Source: Leucaena leucocephala (taxonomy: Eukaryota; Streptophyta; Magnoliopsida; Fabales; Fabaceae). Taken from it: a stretch of DNA of 64,000 nt. The stretch covers positions 22,629,750 through 22,693,749 of the forward strand of contig CM073551.1 of the NCBI GenBank assembly GCA_037074615.1. The letters run 5' to 3'. The notes under the pieces are model-generated. The model made no database searches, had not been told where the DNA came from, and saw only the letters and a program-made list of their open reading frames with translations. A program made the translations under genes and the position numbers. Positions 12,001 to 23,809 of this stretch are shown here, piece by piece. The stretch's first letter is position 1, and each line of letters starts with the position of its first letter.

Positions 12001-15000
12001 AGCCAAATTTAAGTCATCAGAAATGCGTTGTGAAGCATCAGAACGGACATATGGTTCACCATTGTCCATGTTCAAAGAATATTCTTTGGGAGAAGCCACA
12101 GGGCAAGTGTCATCCTTGGTTATAGAGAAAGCATTAGATGTTGCAGCTATAGATTCAACTTGACACTTCCTTTCTTCATAATTTTCAAGTTCAACAGGCT
12201 CAGATGGTGTTTCAACTAACTGCGTCCCTGTAGGTATGACTGGTGTAAATTCCAAGTCATTTGAAATTGGTAATGAAGCATCAGAATGGACATAAGGATC
12301 TCTCTCATCCAAACTGTTCAAAGAATATTCTTCAGAAGAAGGCACAGGGCTAGCACCATCCTTTAATGTGGAGAGAGCATCAGGTACAGCAGCCATACAT
12401 TCAACATGACACTTCCTTTCCTCATCATCTTCTAAACTTGAATGAATTCCAACAAGGTCAGATGGTCTTTCCACTAATTGTGTTCCTGGGGAATTGATCA
12501 GTGGTGCCAATTCTAAATCATTTGAGCTCTGTATTGAATCACCAGGCTGAACACAAGGATCACCATCATCTAAATTGCTTGAAGGATAACTTTCAGAAGA
12601 CACGGGACAAGCATCATCCATCACTGTGGAGACAGAATCAGGAACAGGCACAACAACAGCATTATGTTCAACAAGCTTACTGTCTGTATCTGCTAAAGTC
12701 GAATGAAGCTCAACTGTGTCAGATGTTTGAATTAGTTGAGTCTCTGTGGGTTGGATCACTGATGAGTTTACTCCAATATCTGAAACAAGATGTGCTAAAT
12801 GCATCAAAGGTGAATCAGTGGGGGTCCATCCAGAATCAGAAATCTCTTCTTCTTGAAACTGTGCATCATCATGCATCCCAAACTTATTGCAATCTGGCTT
12901 TTGGGACTCAACACTTTGGGGAAGATGATTAGAATGTGTAGTTGCAATCTCATATTCACAATATTTACTAGATGAGAGTGATAAAGGTTCTGATTTAATA
13001 TCTTCAACCATGACACTGAAAGATTCAGAATGAGAAAAGCAGGGTGTATCTTTTTTGTTCAAGCCAATTTCTTCTGACGCAGATGAGTCTACAACAGATT
13101 GAGAATCTGAAAACTGACCGTGCATATTCATATGTTCTTCACATATATCTCTTTTGAATGAACTATTTTCCTCCAATGTGGAGGAGGTTCCAATTGAGTG
13201 AGAATCTGACAACCGAGCTTGGAGTTCATTGCGGTCATCACTTCTATCTTGTTTGAATGAACTACTTTCATCTGATATGGAGGAGTCTCCAAATGATTGA
13301 GAACTTGAAAGTTGAGCTCGTAGGTGATGTTCTTCCTTTCCATCAGAATCTATTAACCTTCGACCATTCAAGAAGCTGTTCTTAGGTCTATACTCATTGT
13401 CTGTTTCCATCTCCGACTCCATTGTAGTTAGAGCATCCACATAATTGTCAACCTCACTAGCGGCGTCATCAGAATGGTAAATATCTAAGCAGGCTTCTAA
13501 TTTCTTTTGTCCATCATCTGCCAGTTCTGGTTCATTAGGTGTCTTCTTATAATTATAAGACAACTCATCTGTCACATTAGCAAGTATTTGTTCATGCACC
13601 TTCACAAGATCTCCATTGGTCTCCATCTTTGTTTCTGAGAATGGTTTTAGTTCTGATTCTGGTTCATTAGAATATGAAAGTGTGTTTGCATTTCCTAATG
13701 ACCTTTTCACAGGACTAACCGTACTAATTTCAAGTATTTTAATCCTTGCTTCACTGGTATCTTCTGAATTTGATTTCACAGGCAATGGGACCATTGGAGT
13801 TTCCCTAACCATCTTATAGTCTGGTGAAGGAGGTTCCAGAAATTTCTCCATGTAACTTTTCCCATTTTCTGCACCAACTCCAGATCTATTCAATTGTCTT
13901 TTCTTCAACTTGACAAGACGTGCAGGATTACTATAAGCATTTTCAACACGCTCCTCAAGAAGCAATTGATGCAATCTGCAATAACAAAAATCAAATCGAG
14001 TCACCCCCTCAAACATTTAAGGATGCTTTGCATTTAAAAATCCAATAAATAAATTAGTACACCAAAATAAGTTTCTTTGGAGCTCACTTTGCATGTGTTG
14101 GGACAACTTCAGGGGTTTCACCATTCCTCAATTGTGCTGCTTTCTTTTGCTGGAAATAAAAGAAATGATCAAATCTTGTGAGTTGTGAACATTCATCATT
14201 CCAGTGCATAGAATTGTATCAAGCGCAGTTTACAAGGCATAGCAATCCTAGCATGAACAATTAAAAATGAAAAAGTAGCGCCAAAATCTAATCTCCTAGA
14301 CACTTATATGTGGATAGATCAAAGGCACTGCATGAGCACAGACCACATTATTCACAGCATTCCACAATGCTTACAAATGGTAAAGCAAGAGCCCTGATAC
14401 CAAGACTCTAGGCAAAGACAAGTAATACTCTCAAAGAATTCTCATTCAAAAGATTTCTCAAGACCATCCACTCACCCTCTGGTTCTAGCCAATACCAGTC
14501 AGAGTTGTTGGAAGCTTAAGTAATGTTCACACTGTTATAACCAGAAATAGCACAATCAACTAACTTCTATGACAACCATACAGAACTAATTCCAATTTCT
14601 TTTGGTCTTACTTGCTGTTTATGAAGATCAATACCACGGTATGAAGCTAATTAGGATTACTTTATTAAGAAAAACCAAAAGTACAGCCACCAATTGGAGC
14701 AGCATATCATAAAAATAATGTTATTAAAAGGCAATTTCATTGGCCCAAAAAATAGGGAAGAAATGGCACTTTAATACCTTGACTCTACGGCTCCTCTTTT
14801 CCCTGTGAATTTCAGCAGTTGTAGTCTTAGAGGAAGCTGACTCCAATTTAAAGAATGATGGATCAGTATAGCGCTTCAAGCAAGCCCCAGCACCAGCCAC
14901 ATCGAATCTATTGGAAGCCAGAAGCCAAAAAAGTACAATTCAAATCCTTAATACATAAATATTAATTTTAAAACAGTTTCTTCAGCAATCAGATCTCCAT

Positions 15001-16881
15001 ACTTGTCCAGGAGGAACAATCTTGGGGGCCCACGGCAGTCTTCGTATGAATCCATTACAAATCGAGGTAAGTCTTCTCGAATAATAAGATTCTGTTCAGA
15101 ACGAAGATTAGGATGCCAATCAATCCCTGCAATCCAATAACCAATTGCTTTCAAAACTTACCAAAGGACTATAGCACCTAAAGGTTACAAGTATGACATA
15201 TAACAACTCCAACAGTTTACAAGAATAACATTTTTTATATTATTTTGAACATCATAAACCAAAAGACTAACAACGAGTAAGTTATATATATAACCTGCAT
15301 TAGAGAAAAAAGATGAATGATGCGTCTGGGAAAAAAAAGCCTTTTCAAGCGAAGGAACTTCAGCCTCAAGCTGCTGAACACGAAACATAAGACCCTGGCC
15401 TCGTGCAGCAGTGGTCATTACTTCTTCATGCAACTCATGAAAGACCTCCGCTGCAAACCTAGACAAAATATACAGTTAAGTACATAGAACTTAACAGCAC
15501 CAGGCTAGCAAGCTGTGGATTGAAGACTACAAGATTGAACCATGACATTGCAATATCTGCTTCTATGTGTATACCTTCTTTTTCTAATAACTTCTTTATC
15601 AGAAGTAAACACTAAATTGTAATGCCATTCAGTATATCACAAAAAGATGATGATGGTGATGACATTCAACAGAATGCTTATAGAATACAAAGATTTGATA
15701 TGCACTTACTAAGTGGAACTCAGTATTTCATTAGACCAATCCAGTTTGAGCCTGTGCCATAAAATAAAGACTTTGAATCTTATTTGAAAGATCCAACCCA
15801 AAGGACCCAGTTTGCCAGGTACCAGGTTGCTCAGCTTCAGTGACTTTGGAGTAACTCAATACTAAAAGTGTCGGAGAAGGTATTCAACCAAAAAAGAAAC
15901 AGAAGATAACACTATTCACAAAACATTATCGGAACAATTAATTAGCCAGTAATCAATTTATTTTTTAAGAATAACACTTGGCTTCCACACAATTGACTTT
16001 CTTCTTCTCCTCCTCCTCCTCCTCTTTCTTTCTTTCTATTTCTTTTTTTTTTTTTAATTTGTCTCAAACACTTGACTTTCAAACTAAGCGCGTCCAGCCA
16101 AATTTTACCAAGAATTTTGTGGGTTCGAGAATTTTAGTCTAGGCTTATTCAATAAAATCCATTCAAGTCCTGTCCTTAGAAGATTAACCAGCATAAACTT
16201 TCCATGGCATACACAACACATTCTAAACCCCAGAATTTGAACTAGCCCGTCAATGTAGAAAAAGAAAAAGACTCTGCAACTTACGAGGAGTTGAGGGACA
16301 TGATATTGTAGCGTGAAGGCAATTATAAAGAAAAAGGATTGTATTCAAATAGGCTGTAAAATTCAATAGTCAGACAGAACATTGCGGAAGGCTAATCTCT
16401 CCACGTAATAGAAGCGCCAAACAAGAAAGCCATTTTCCTCCAATTCCGAAATGAACCCAACCGGTCATCGATCTAACAATCGAACAAACTAAAAGAAGAT
16501 GCACATAAACAAATTCTTGCCGAATTAAAGCTCACTCCTGTAAGTCAAATGATGGTCAGCATAAAGTTAAACACACAGATTGTACCAAATAAGATGATCT
16601 TCAAACCAACACCTATTCAAATAAATGTAATCATGGAAAGTGGCAGAGCAACCAGTTTAATTGCGGGGCTGAAGCACGGTGGAAATCACGAAGGAAGAGG
16701 GTTAGAAAAAGGGAGGGAGAGCTCACTGAGCAAGGTCGCCGAGCTGGCACAAGACACCAACGAGGCCAGCCATGGCGACGCCTTCCAAGAGAGCTTCAGG
16801 ATCACCTTTATCGGCAGCTCGGTATAGCTCCGGATCCGCCAAGCTGTACTCATTCCTTATCTGGTACCTAGCCAGCGGCAT
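9034..16881 (-). CDS. SCAR2: SCAR/WAVE actin-regulatory protein, SCAR2-like (1758 aa, nine exons)
   Basis: Subunit of the plant SCAR/WAVE complex, which activates ARP2/3 to nucleate branched actin and shapes trichomes and pavement cells. Exons: 16881-16727, 15458-15295, 15126-15003, 14907-14778, 14149-14088, 13975-9580, 9493-9407, 9311-9207, 9087-9034; phases all agree and give 1758 codons plus TGA. Residues 1 to about 215 form the SCAR homology domain, beginning MPLARYQIRNEYSLADPELY and including LPRFVMDSYEDCRGPPRLF. The single large exon 6 (about residues 212-1677) is low-complexity and acidic, with a proline-rich stretch PPMPPLPPMQWRRGK near residue 1330. The C-terminus is a VCA module: WH2 (SLLEQIRTKSFNLKPA), a connector (AAILEKANAIRQ) and an acidic tail with its key Trp (DDDDDADSWSDS). 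It is longer than Arabidopsis SCAR2 (about 1400 aa), mainly through internal repeats. Its FBL3 neighbour suggests kinship with SCAR4 as well. Confidence 0.95.
9710..10141 (-). repeat. Tandem duplication inside SCAR exon 6 (two units of about 217 bp)
   Basis: Two adjacent copies, 9710-9928 and 9929-10141, are closely similar at DNA level and keep the reading frame. Each encodes a unit with SQLIEETT, EAKEPTHSVSNLEGEQ and NHSLPPSE. The high nucleotide similarity points to a fairly recent duplication. It lies just upstream of the WH2 region. Confidence 0.9.
12000..12765 (-). repeat. Three degenerate repeats of about 245-262 bp inside SCAR exon 6
   Basis: Three consecutive units (about 12000-12243, 12244-12503, 12504-12765) encode related stretches of about 81-87 residues. 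Shared elements include acidic DGDPCVQ/ERDPYVH/NGEPYVR motifs, TQLVE or TQLIQ, and ERKCHVE/ERKCQVE in two copies. They have diverged much more than the 9710-10141 pair, so this is an older expansion. Confidence 0.8.
13060..13345 (-). repeat. Three short Ser-rich repeats inside SCAR exon 6
   Basis: Three units of about 35 codons encode LRAQLSSSQSFGDSS, LQARLSDSHSIGTSS and MHGQFSDSQSVVDSS, each followed by a Ser/Glu/Asp-rich segment with Phe-Lys or Asn-Lys-Lys. The regular spacing and shared Q-[LF]-S-[DS]-[SH]-S core show repeat expansion in the linker of the SCAR protein. Confidence 0.75.
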
Positions 16882-19510
16882 TTTTGCAGTTCAGCAATAG
16901 AAAACCCTAAGTTCTGAGATTAATTGACTCTTTTGTTGGATGATCCGGCCAGTCGGTTACTTGGTTCCACCATGGGAGAGAGAGAGGTTGGAGTTTGGGC
17001 GAAATGGGAATGGATGAATGAAGGGAGGTGTGGAAGTGAGAGACGGGAAGCAGGGAGAAGTTACAATCTTTGACATTTAAGTAGGTTGCAATGGTTAAAA
17101 TATAAACTTTGAAATATTAGGAGAGAGAAAATACATACGTATATCTTCTTTCATATAACCGCCACCCTCATAAAATGTAATTATTAATATGGAGGTGCGG
17201 AATTTATTGCTGTCTACATTATTTATTGACGATGAGGTCATAATTTTTCCACTTTTCAGTAAATAATTTACTCGCTGTAAGAATTTGATGTATGTAAATA
17301 ACTGAAATCGGCTCAAAAAAAAAATATTACTAGTTCGTAACAAGTTCATGTGATTGAATTTAGTTAAAAACAAATTATTATGTGCGCAAGGAGAATGTCT
17401 CATAATAGTATTAAAATCCTTTTAACAAACTTCTAATATAAAAAGATTAATCGTTATTTTTAACAATAAATACGCTAAGTTTTTAAAAAGAACAAGTTAT
17501 TATAATTGAAACAATATTTTGTTTCTACAGGTAAAATATTGTATTAGTTAATGTTCCCATGATATTAAAATGGTTGGATGTATGTTATCAAAATTCATAT
17601 CCTATATGTGCTAGTAATTAACCATCTCATTTCCTTTTAGTTTGTCAGGGATTATTAAAAAAAAAACAGGTGCATGTTATCATTGTGCGCAAGTTGTAAT
17701 ATATATACATCTTCTGTATGAAATCTTTCTCAATTCATCATAGTTTCATCATCACAAGCCATTATTATCAGATTACAGTTGGTAATTGGGAAGTTAACCA
17801 TATATTAATAATAAGATAATGCATGTGGACACATACATACATACATACATTCATTCCCAATCACATCATATAGTCACATGCCTATCCAAGGAAAACAATT
17901 ATTTTTTGACCAAAAGGAAATCCATTATTATATTACAAAGGTTTTTGAAGACAAAATAAGACAGAAAATGGGAACACTTTAATTGGATATCATGGGGGCA
18001 CAATATATAGAAGGCGACGAACTTTTGTTGTGGGGTCCGGTTTTCCGAAGGGGAGAGATGAACCGTGAGGGGCTAAAGGGGAAATAACTTAGGGAGTGTG
18101 GGGTCCAGCAGATTAATTGTTCTAATCATCTTCTTGCCAATGTCCCCACACACTTGTCACATGTTCATATCGGTCTCATTAATTAAACCAAATTTTACTA
18201 TTTTCCCCAAAGTTCACTCCAAAATAAAACCATGTCATCGAAACTTTTTTGGGGGGTGCGTCTTGCTGAGGACGTTTGTGATTTGATTGTGAACTGAGTT
18301 GAGGAGGAGACGGAACTTTTGGGAAACCTCAAAGAAAGAAAGGGGAAGGTTCAGTTATGTTATGGTAGGTATAGCTATCTTAGCTTCGCCACATAGGCGT
18401 CCGCATGTGAATCCCCCAACGCCATCTCTTTTCTTTATTTCCACTACAATTATTCATAACTTTATTTAAAAACTTAAATCCCATGTTACGTCCCATCCTT
18501 TTCAATCCCCACCCTCGTTTGACTTTTCTATCTTCCATCCCTTTACTCATTCATATTCCTTCATCAAAAGCAAATATCACCTCCCAAATATTCTTATTTA
18601 AAATATATCATCCAATGTATGTGCTTATAAATAAGTCTGAGCATATATCAAGAATTTAAAACTTGTGTCTATATAATTTTTTTTAGATTCAAGCCTAAAC
18701 ATTTGAAAGACCTACTAAATTTAAAATCTTTTTAAATACTTATATATAATATATTGTATTTTAAATTTTGAAGGATGTAAGTAGATTTCATGTGATTAAA
18801 TAAACTCTAAATAAATTTTAAATTTATTTATAACCTATATATAATTAAATGAGTGAAGCCTCTAAGCTTGTAGGCTAAGATTTAGAAAAAGGTTTGGCAT
18901 GCTTAAACTAATAAGTTTTTTAATAAATCTAAAATTTAATCTATTTATTAAATAGGTCAGACTTTATCAAATTCTAATTAAGTCAGAATGTCCTATTAAG
19001 ATTTTTACCTATTTCTATCCTTAGCTGTATATGTCCAGAGAGAAACGTTATACTGCAGAGAGCTATATATACGCACGCGGAGCACAGTGTTGTATTGGAA
19101 ACTATGATCTAGTTTCTTGTGTGTTTTAGCAAATTAAAATGATTTGTCCTATCAATGGGTTAATGTATAATTGAAGGCATCGCGTTAGGGTTTTAATTTG
19201 CTGGAGATAAAAATTAATGGATTTTGAAGGCTCTTTGTGCCTTCTACTGGAAGCATTTCATTTAAAGTGACAAGCAGGGTCTACGCTTTGTTCATAAGTT
19301 GAGAAACATAGATAACAATATATACTTTTATGCAAGTTATAAACAAACAACCCTTCCTTTTTGCTTGTTTTTAATATCCTCATATAGTTCATACACACAC
19401 ACACGTGCAGTGTCAGATTAATTGTTTTTAATAGTACACGATGTTTTTCCTATTGTGATATTTACACTTGCCAGTAAAAAATTGCAAGGAACTCTAGTTG
19501 TAATAACATG
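16882..19510. other. SCAR promoter side and AT-rich intergenic DNA
   Basis: About 16882-17050 is GA-rich and should be the 5' UTR and promoter of the reverse-strand SCAR gene. Beyond that I find only AT-rich DNA, a short ACAT run near 17832-17852 and short open frames with no family match. Confidence 0.5.
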
Positions 19511-19520
19511 AGAGGTATAA

Positions 19521-19712
19521 CCAATGGGGGTTGGTCCTAGTGGTAAGCGGCTCGGTATCGCTTAAGCGAGGTCTCGAGTTCGAGCCTTGGCGTACGCAGA
19601 AAATTCCCGTTGGGAGACTCACCCACCATAGCCAGGTGCGCGACGCGGGGCGGATCCGGATGTAGTCGGGGCAAAGCTCCGGTGAACCGGGTGGGCAACC
19701 AAAAAAAATATA
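19521..19712 (+). mobile_element. tRNA-derived SINE, copy 1
   Basis: About 190 bp with an RNA polymerase III promoter: box A-like TGGTCCTAGTGG at about 19532-19543 and box B GAGTTCGAGCC at 19576-19586. It ends in an A-rich tail and is flanked by a perfect 10-bp target-site duplication, AGAGGTATAA, at 19511-19520 and 19713-19722. No reverse transcriptase is encoded, as expected for a SINE mobilised by a LINE. It is nearly identical to copy 2 at 21880, so both look recent. Confidence 0.92.
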
Positions 19713-19722
19713 AGAGGTATAA

Positions 19723-21863
19723 TTATACGCTTATTTTATTTATATAACATGCTTAAAATTTGAAGCAAGCATTCTAACCATTGGAAAAAAACAAAACACA
19801 CTGACCTATTTAACACAAATTAGTGTCATTTTCAAAATATTTTTGTCACCCTGACACTTTAGAAGAGCCTATATGTATTCTTACAATTGACAAAAAGAAA
19901 GGAAGATACAGATAAAAATATCTTTTGTAATACAACAAGAGTTCACCCCTATTACTATATTCCATTCTAGATGCATAAGATAGCTGTAAAATTTATTTTG
20001 ATCTCAGGTATAAAATTTTAATATCCTTTATCTTTATAATTAATATTTTTCTTTTAAATTATCCTTATCGTATACAAATGATTAAAAGGAATGGTAATTT
20101 AGAAAAAGAACACATGTTTCTTATAAATATTTTCTTGACTAATCTTTTTATTTAGTAGTACTATTTATGTTTAAAAAAAGGAAGAATGCGTTGGAGATGG
20201 TAACCTTTGGGAATACGTACTCAATCAAAATGGCGATCAACCTTAAGCGATAAGTAACGAGTAACATATAATTAATTAATCAGGGGTCGGGGAAGGAGGG
20301 GGAAATGGTCGCATTTGTATAAGGAAACATATAATTAAAACAGAAGCATCAAGAAAAATAAATTGTGACGAAGGGGCCCACATCCTCATCCACCCCCACT
20401 TGGCTTCGGATCCTCCTACTTTGGCATCAGCATATATTTCTTATATTCCTACATAACACTTTATCGCATGCTATTTGGATATGCCGTAACCATGCATGTA
20501 TTAACGGAAAAAAGTAACAAGTATGTACTATGATCTCTAAAATCCTAAATATAACTTCTATCTAGTGCGGTGCCTTTTCCGTTATGTACTCATATTTATT
20601 TCAATAACCGTCCATTTTAAGATCATAAACTCACATGAATCTTAATTTTGAAATCGGGCAGTTCCAAATATGGGGGAGATCTTCGTTGAGGTTTCCCGGC
20701 TAGACTTGTTTATAAGAACATGATAAACATTATCCATTGAGTAAAATCTTAGGACATCGATCATATATATTTACAAAATCTCTTCACCCTCTTTCCTTAA
20801 TTACTTATTTGCCCTAAGTAATTTATTTTAATTCTTTCCCCATGCTTGATCCCAACAATTATAATCACTAAGGCTTTTGACATAGTGCTGGGGCTTGATT
20901 TTAAATTTGAGTGTAGGATTGTTTACATTTTTTGCGTACCATAAAAATAATGATGTAAACTTGGCTTGAAAGTTTGGAGAAGCTTTCGAGGGAAAGACTT
21001 GGTATTTAAATTTGACGACAAACATATCTCTTGGTTGGTGGCCTTCCGTTTGGGTTTTTTTCACCTGCCGATGCACCGTGTTTGGGGGTGGGGGTTTAGG
21101 CCTAACCAATTCAACCACTTCAAACTGCTTTACATAGGTAGCTCCATAGCTACAATCAAATCACATTGACCCTTATTTAATCAGTTGTATAATTATCAAG
21201 TCTTCTATTTTTCAGTTTTGTAATAATGGTTCATCCATATGAAACTAAAGTTGTATATAAGATAAATATGTGAAAAAAATTGCGGATGTGGAAGGGGATA
21301 TATGAGGAGGAAGGTGCTTTTTGAATGTTACAGTTGTTTATATTTGTGAGAGCAAGAAAATTAAGTGTAAGCTAATGAATTTGATTGAACTTACAGATAA
21401 TCTTCTTCTTTTTTCCCCCTCTCTTTTTGGGTATCTTTATTGTAGTAGTACGATGTACTGGTGACCATCGAAGATCATGAAAAGGTGAGCAGTCCATTTT
21501 TTTTATTACAAAAATTTTAAAAAAAAATTATAGAGCGAAGTCTTATTTCTTCTTAAATGATACTAATATCAGGTAGGACAAATCGTCAATTACTTTTAAA
21601 CGTAAACTTAGATACTTAAGATCTAATATATTTTTTTAAATATTATGATTAAAATTATAATAAAATAATACTCTTTAAGAATTAAACATTCATGTGAGCG
21701 GTCAATTCATTTTTCTGAGTTTGCTCTTCAGCAGGAAGCCCACGAAAACTGACAATGTTCCTCAATCCACTAAAACGACCCAACTAAACATAGACTTCTA
21801 ATCCAGCCCAAAGAGGAGCCGGAAACTAAGAGCCTAAAAAATAGAAGTATCAGCTTTGATATT
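19723..21863. other. Intergenic AT-rich DNA
   Basis: No supported gene. Short open frames near 20828-21169 on both strands overlap each other and match nothing I know. No RNA gene or long repeat is evident. Confidence 0.5.
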
Positions 21864-21879
21864 AAATTATTGTTTCTCT

Positions 21880-22066
21880 ACCAACGGGGGTTGGTCAGAG
21901 TGGTAAGCGGCTCGGTATCGCTTAAGCGAGGTCTCGAGTTCGAGCCTTGGCGTACGCAAAAAATTCCCGTTGGGAGACTCACCCACCATAGCCAGGTGCG
22001 CGACGTGGGTCGGATCCGGATATAGTCGGGGCAAAGCTCCGGTGAACCGGGTGGGCAACAAAAAAA
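21880..22066 (+). mobile_element. tRNA-derived SINE, copy 2 (young)
   Basis: Same family as the element at 19521, with the same box A/box B head, body and poly(A) tail. It is flanked by a 16-bp direct repeat, AAATTATTGTTTCTCT, at 21864-21879 and 22067-22082. The right-hand repeat is also the left flank of the older copy 3, so this copy landed in the target-site duplication of an existing SINE. A reverse-strand open frame across it is spurious. Confidence 0.92.
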
Positions 22067-22082
22067 AAATTATTGTTTCTCT

Positions 22083-22269
22083 TCGCCAACGAGATTAGTT
22101 TGAGTAGTAAACGACTCAGTATTACTTAAATAAGATTTTAAGTTTGAGCATTGGCATATGTAAAAAATTCTCGTGGGAAAACTCACCCACCATAACCAGA
22201 TACGTGATGCGAGTCGGATCCGGATATAGTCGGGATAAAACTCCGATAAATCGGATGAGTAATATAAAA
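22083..22269 (+). mobile_element. tRNA-derived SINE, copy 3 (old, transition-decayed)
   Basis: Aligns along its whole length with copies 1 and 2 (for example the shared block CGGATCCGGATATAGTCGGG) but differs mostly by C-to-T and G-to-A changes. Box B GAGTTCGAGCC has become AAGTTTGAGCA, for instance. It is followed by AAATTATTGTTTCTC at 22270-22284, matching the repeat on its left at 22067. The pattern fits long-term cytosine methylation and deamination. Confidence 0.9.
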
Positions 22270-22284
22270 AAATTATTGTTTCTC

Positions 22285-23809
22285 CTAAAGTATTTATTTA
22301 TTCTTCTATAATAAAATTGATTTTTATATAATATGAACATAAAAGTTCAATTTTTTCATAAGATACTCTATACTAAAAGTAATCAAATCGTAGTTGGCAT
22401 CATAGCTTCAAAATCCAATCTATTTAAGAAAAGATGACATTTATCCTAACTTTTCTTGTGCAAACCAATGGTTCGGATTTCGGAATATGCTCTGAAAACC
22501 CTGCAATCCTGTTGTTCTGTGTCATGGCCTTATTAATTGGCCACTTCATACATTGTTCTGCTGAATCTGAATGACACTTCCCCACTTCTTCCTCCTTTTG
22601 CACACTTAATCTATTCATTTCTTATAAACCAATAACCAATAAGTGGTTTGAGATTTTAAAATTGCTCTCTGTGGAATTCCAACAAGTCATTTGGCCAACA
22701 TGTGTTTGAGAATCTCTCCTAATCAAAAGTTCTTGTCCTCCGCTTAGACATGGTACAAATTTTTGTTTATTCTTCCGTATTATTGAACCTCATTTGTTGG
22801 CATACATTTAATTTTTAAGGTTTTTTTTGGTTCAAAGGTAAGTTTTTTTTTTCACTAAACATAAATATACTCTTATTATAATCAATTTTACTTGAGATAC
22901 TGTCAAGCCTTAAACATAGGGATCTCTCCTAGTAGAGAAAAAAATGACTCTAAATAACTAAACACATCAAATTATCTTGAGTAAGTGGCTTCTATAATTC
23001 CAAAAACCATTGCATTTAATCATTTATTAACAAGTTTAAGAAGGTTAATACTAAGATTTCCTCTTGTATTTCATCTTTGATAATGGTCTTTTCAAAATGA
23101 AACATTAATCCTATATTTAGATGAGAAAAAAAAGAATATTATGTGAGAAAACTCTTAAAAATATTTTTTTTTATCATTTTATAAATTTTTTTCTCTAATA
23201 TTCCCTTCCCTTATTTTCCTCTCACTTTTATCTCTATCCAAATATAGTTAAAGAAGAGTTATGTTCTGTTATTTATATCACAATCTGGTCTTTAAATTAT
23301 CGAACTGGATTATTTTAGCATCATCAACCTTCTTGATGTTGAGTGATTAGGGATGTTGAAAGCAATTTATTTATCTATTTCAAGAAATAAATAGTACAAT
23401 AAATCATTACAAAACTAGAACTAATTAATAAACCCACTGATTCAACTATAAAATCGTTTCAGAAACAATTTTGGAGGTGGGAGGATGCGATCATAATTGT
23501 TAGAGGGTCATAGAAGATATGGCTTTACAGAGCAATGAATGATCAATTGGGAATTAAAGGGAAAAAAAGTGAAGGGGGGAACGTACAAAAAGGAAAGAGA
23601 AGCGAAGACTTTGCAGACACGCAGATTGTTGCTTGAAAAAGCTTTGATGTGTCCAATGTATTCAACACATACGTGTCAGCATTCATATCCTTGTCTCCAC
23701 TCTCTCCTATTTCCCCCTAATTTTTTAAACCTACTCTTCCCCACTCATGCCTGCTTCAAGCTTCCACCATTATTACCTTTCCAGTTCCACTATCTTCAAT
23801 CCTATTGGG
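22285..23809. other. Intergenic, leading into the gene at 23810
   Basis: AT-rich sequence without a supported gene. The last 250 bases or so should contain the 5' UTR and promoter of the plus-strand gene that starts near 23810. No repeat with clear ends is seen. Confidence 0.45.

Noticed and set aside
10634..12932. Several plus-strand open frames inside the SCAR exon
   Set aside because: They are antisense shadows of a well-supported 4.4-kb coding exon and match no family.
19521..19712. A functional tRNA gene
   Set aside because: Box A and box B are present but no acceptor stem or cloverleaf closes around them, and a poly(A) tail with target duplication shows a SINE.
21867..22061. Reverse-strand open frame of 64 codons
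   Set aside because: It lies entirely on the antisense of the SINE at 21880-22066; a similar one exists over the neighbouring copy. These are accidental frames in a GC-richer repeat.
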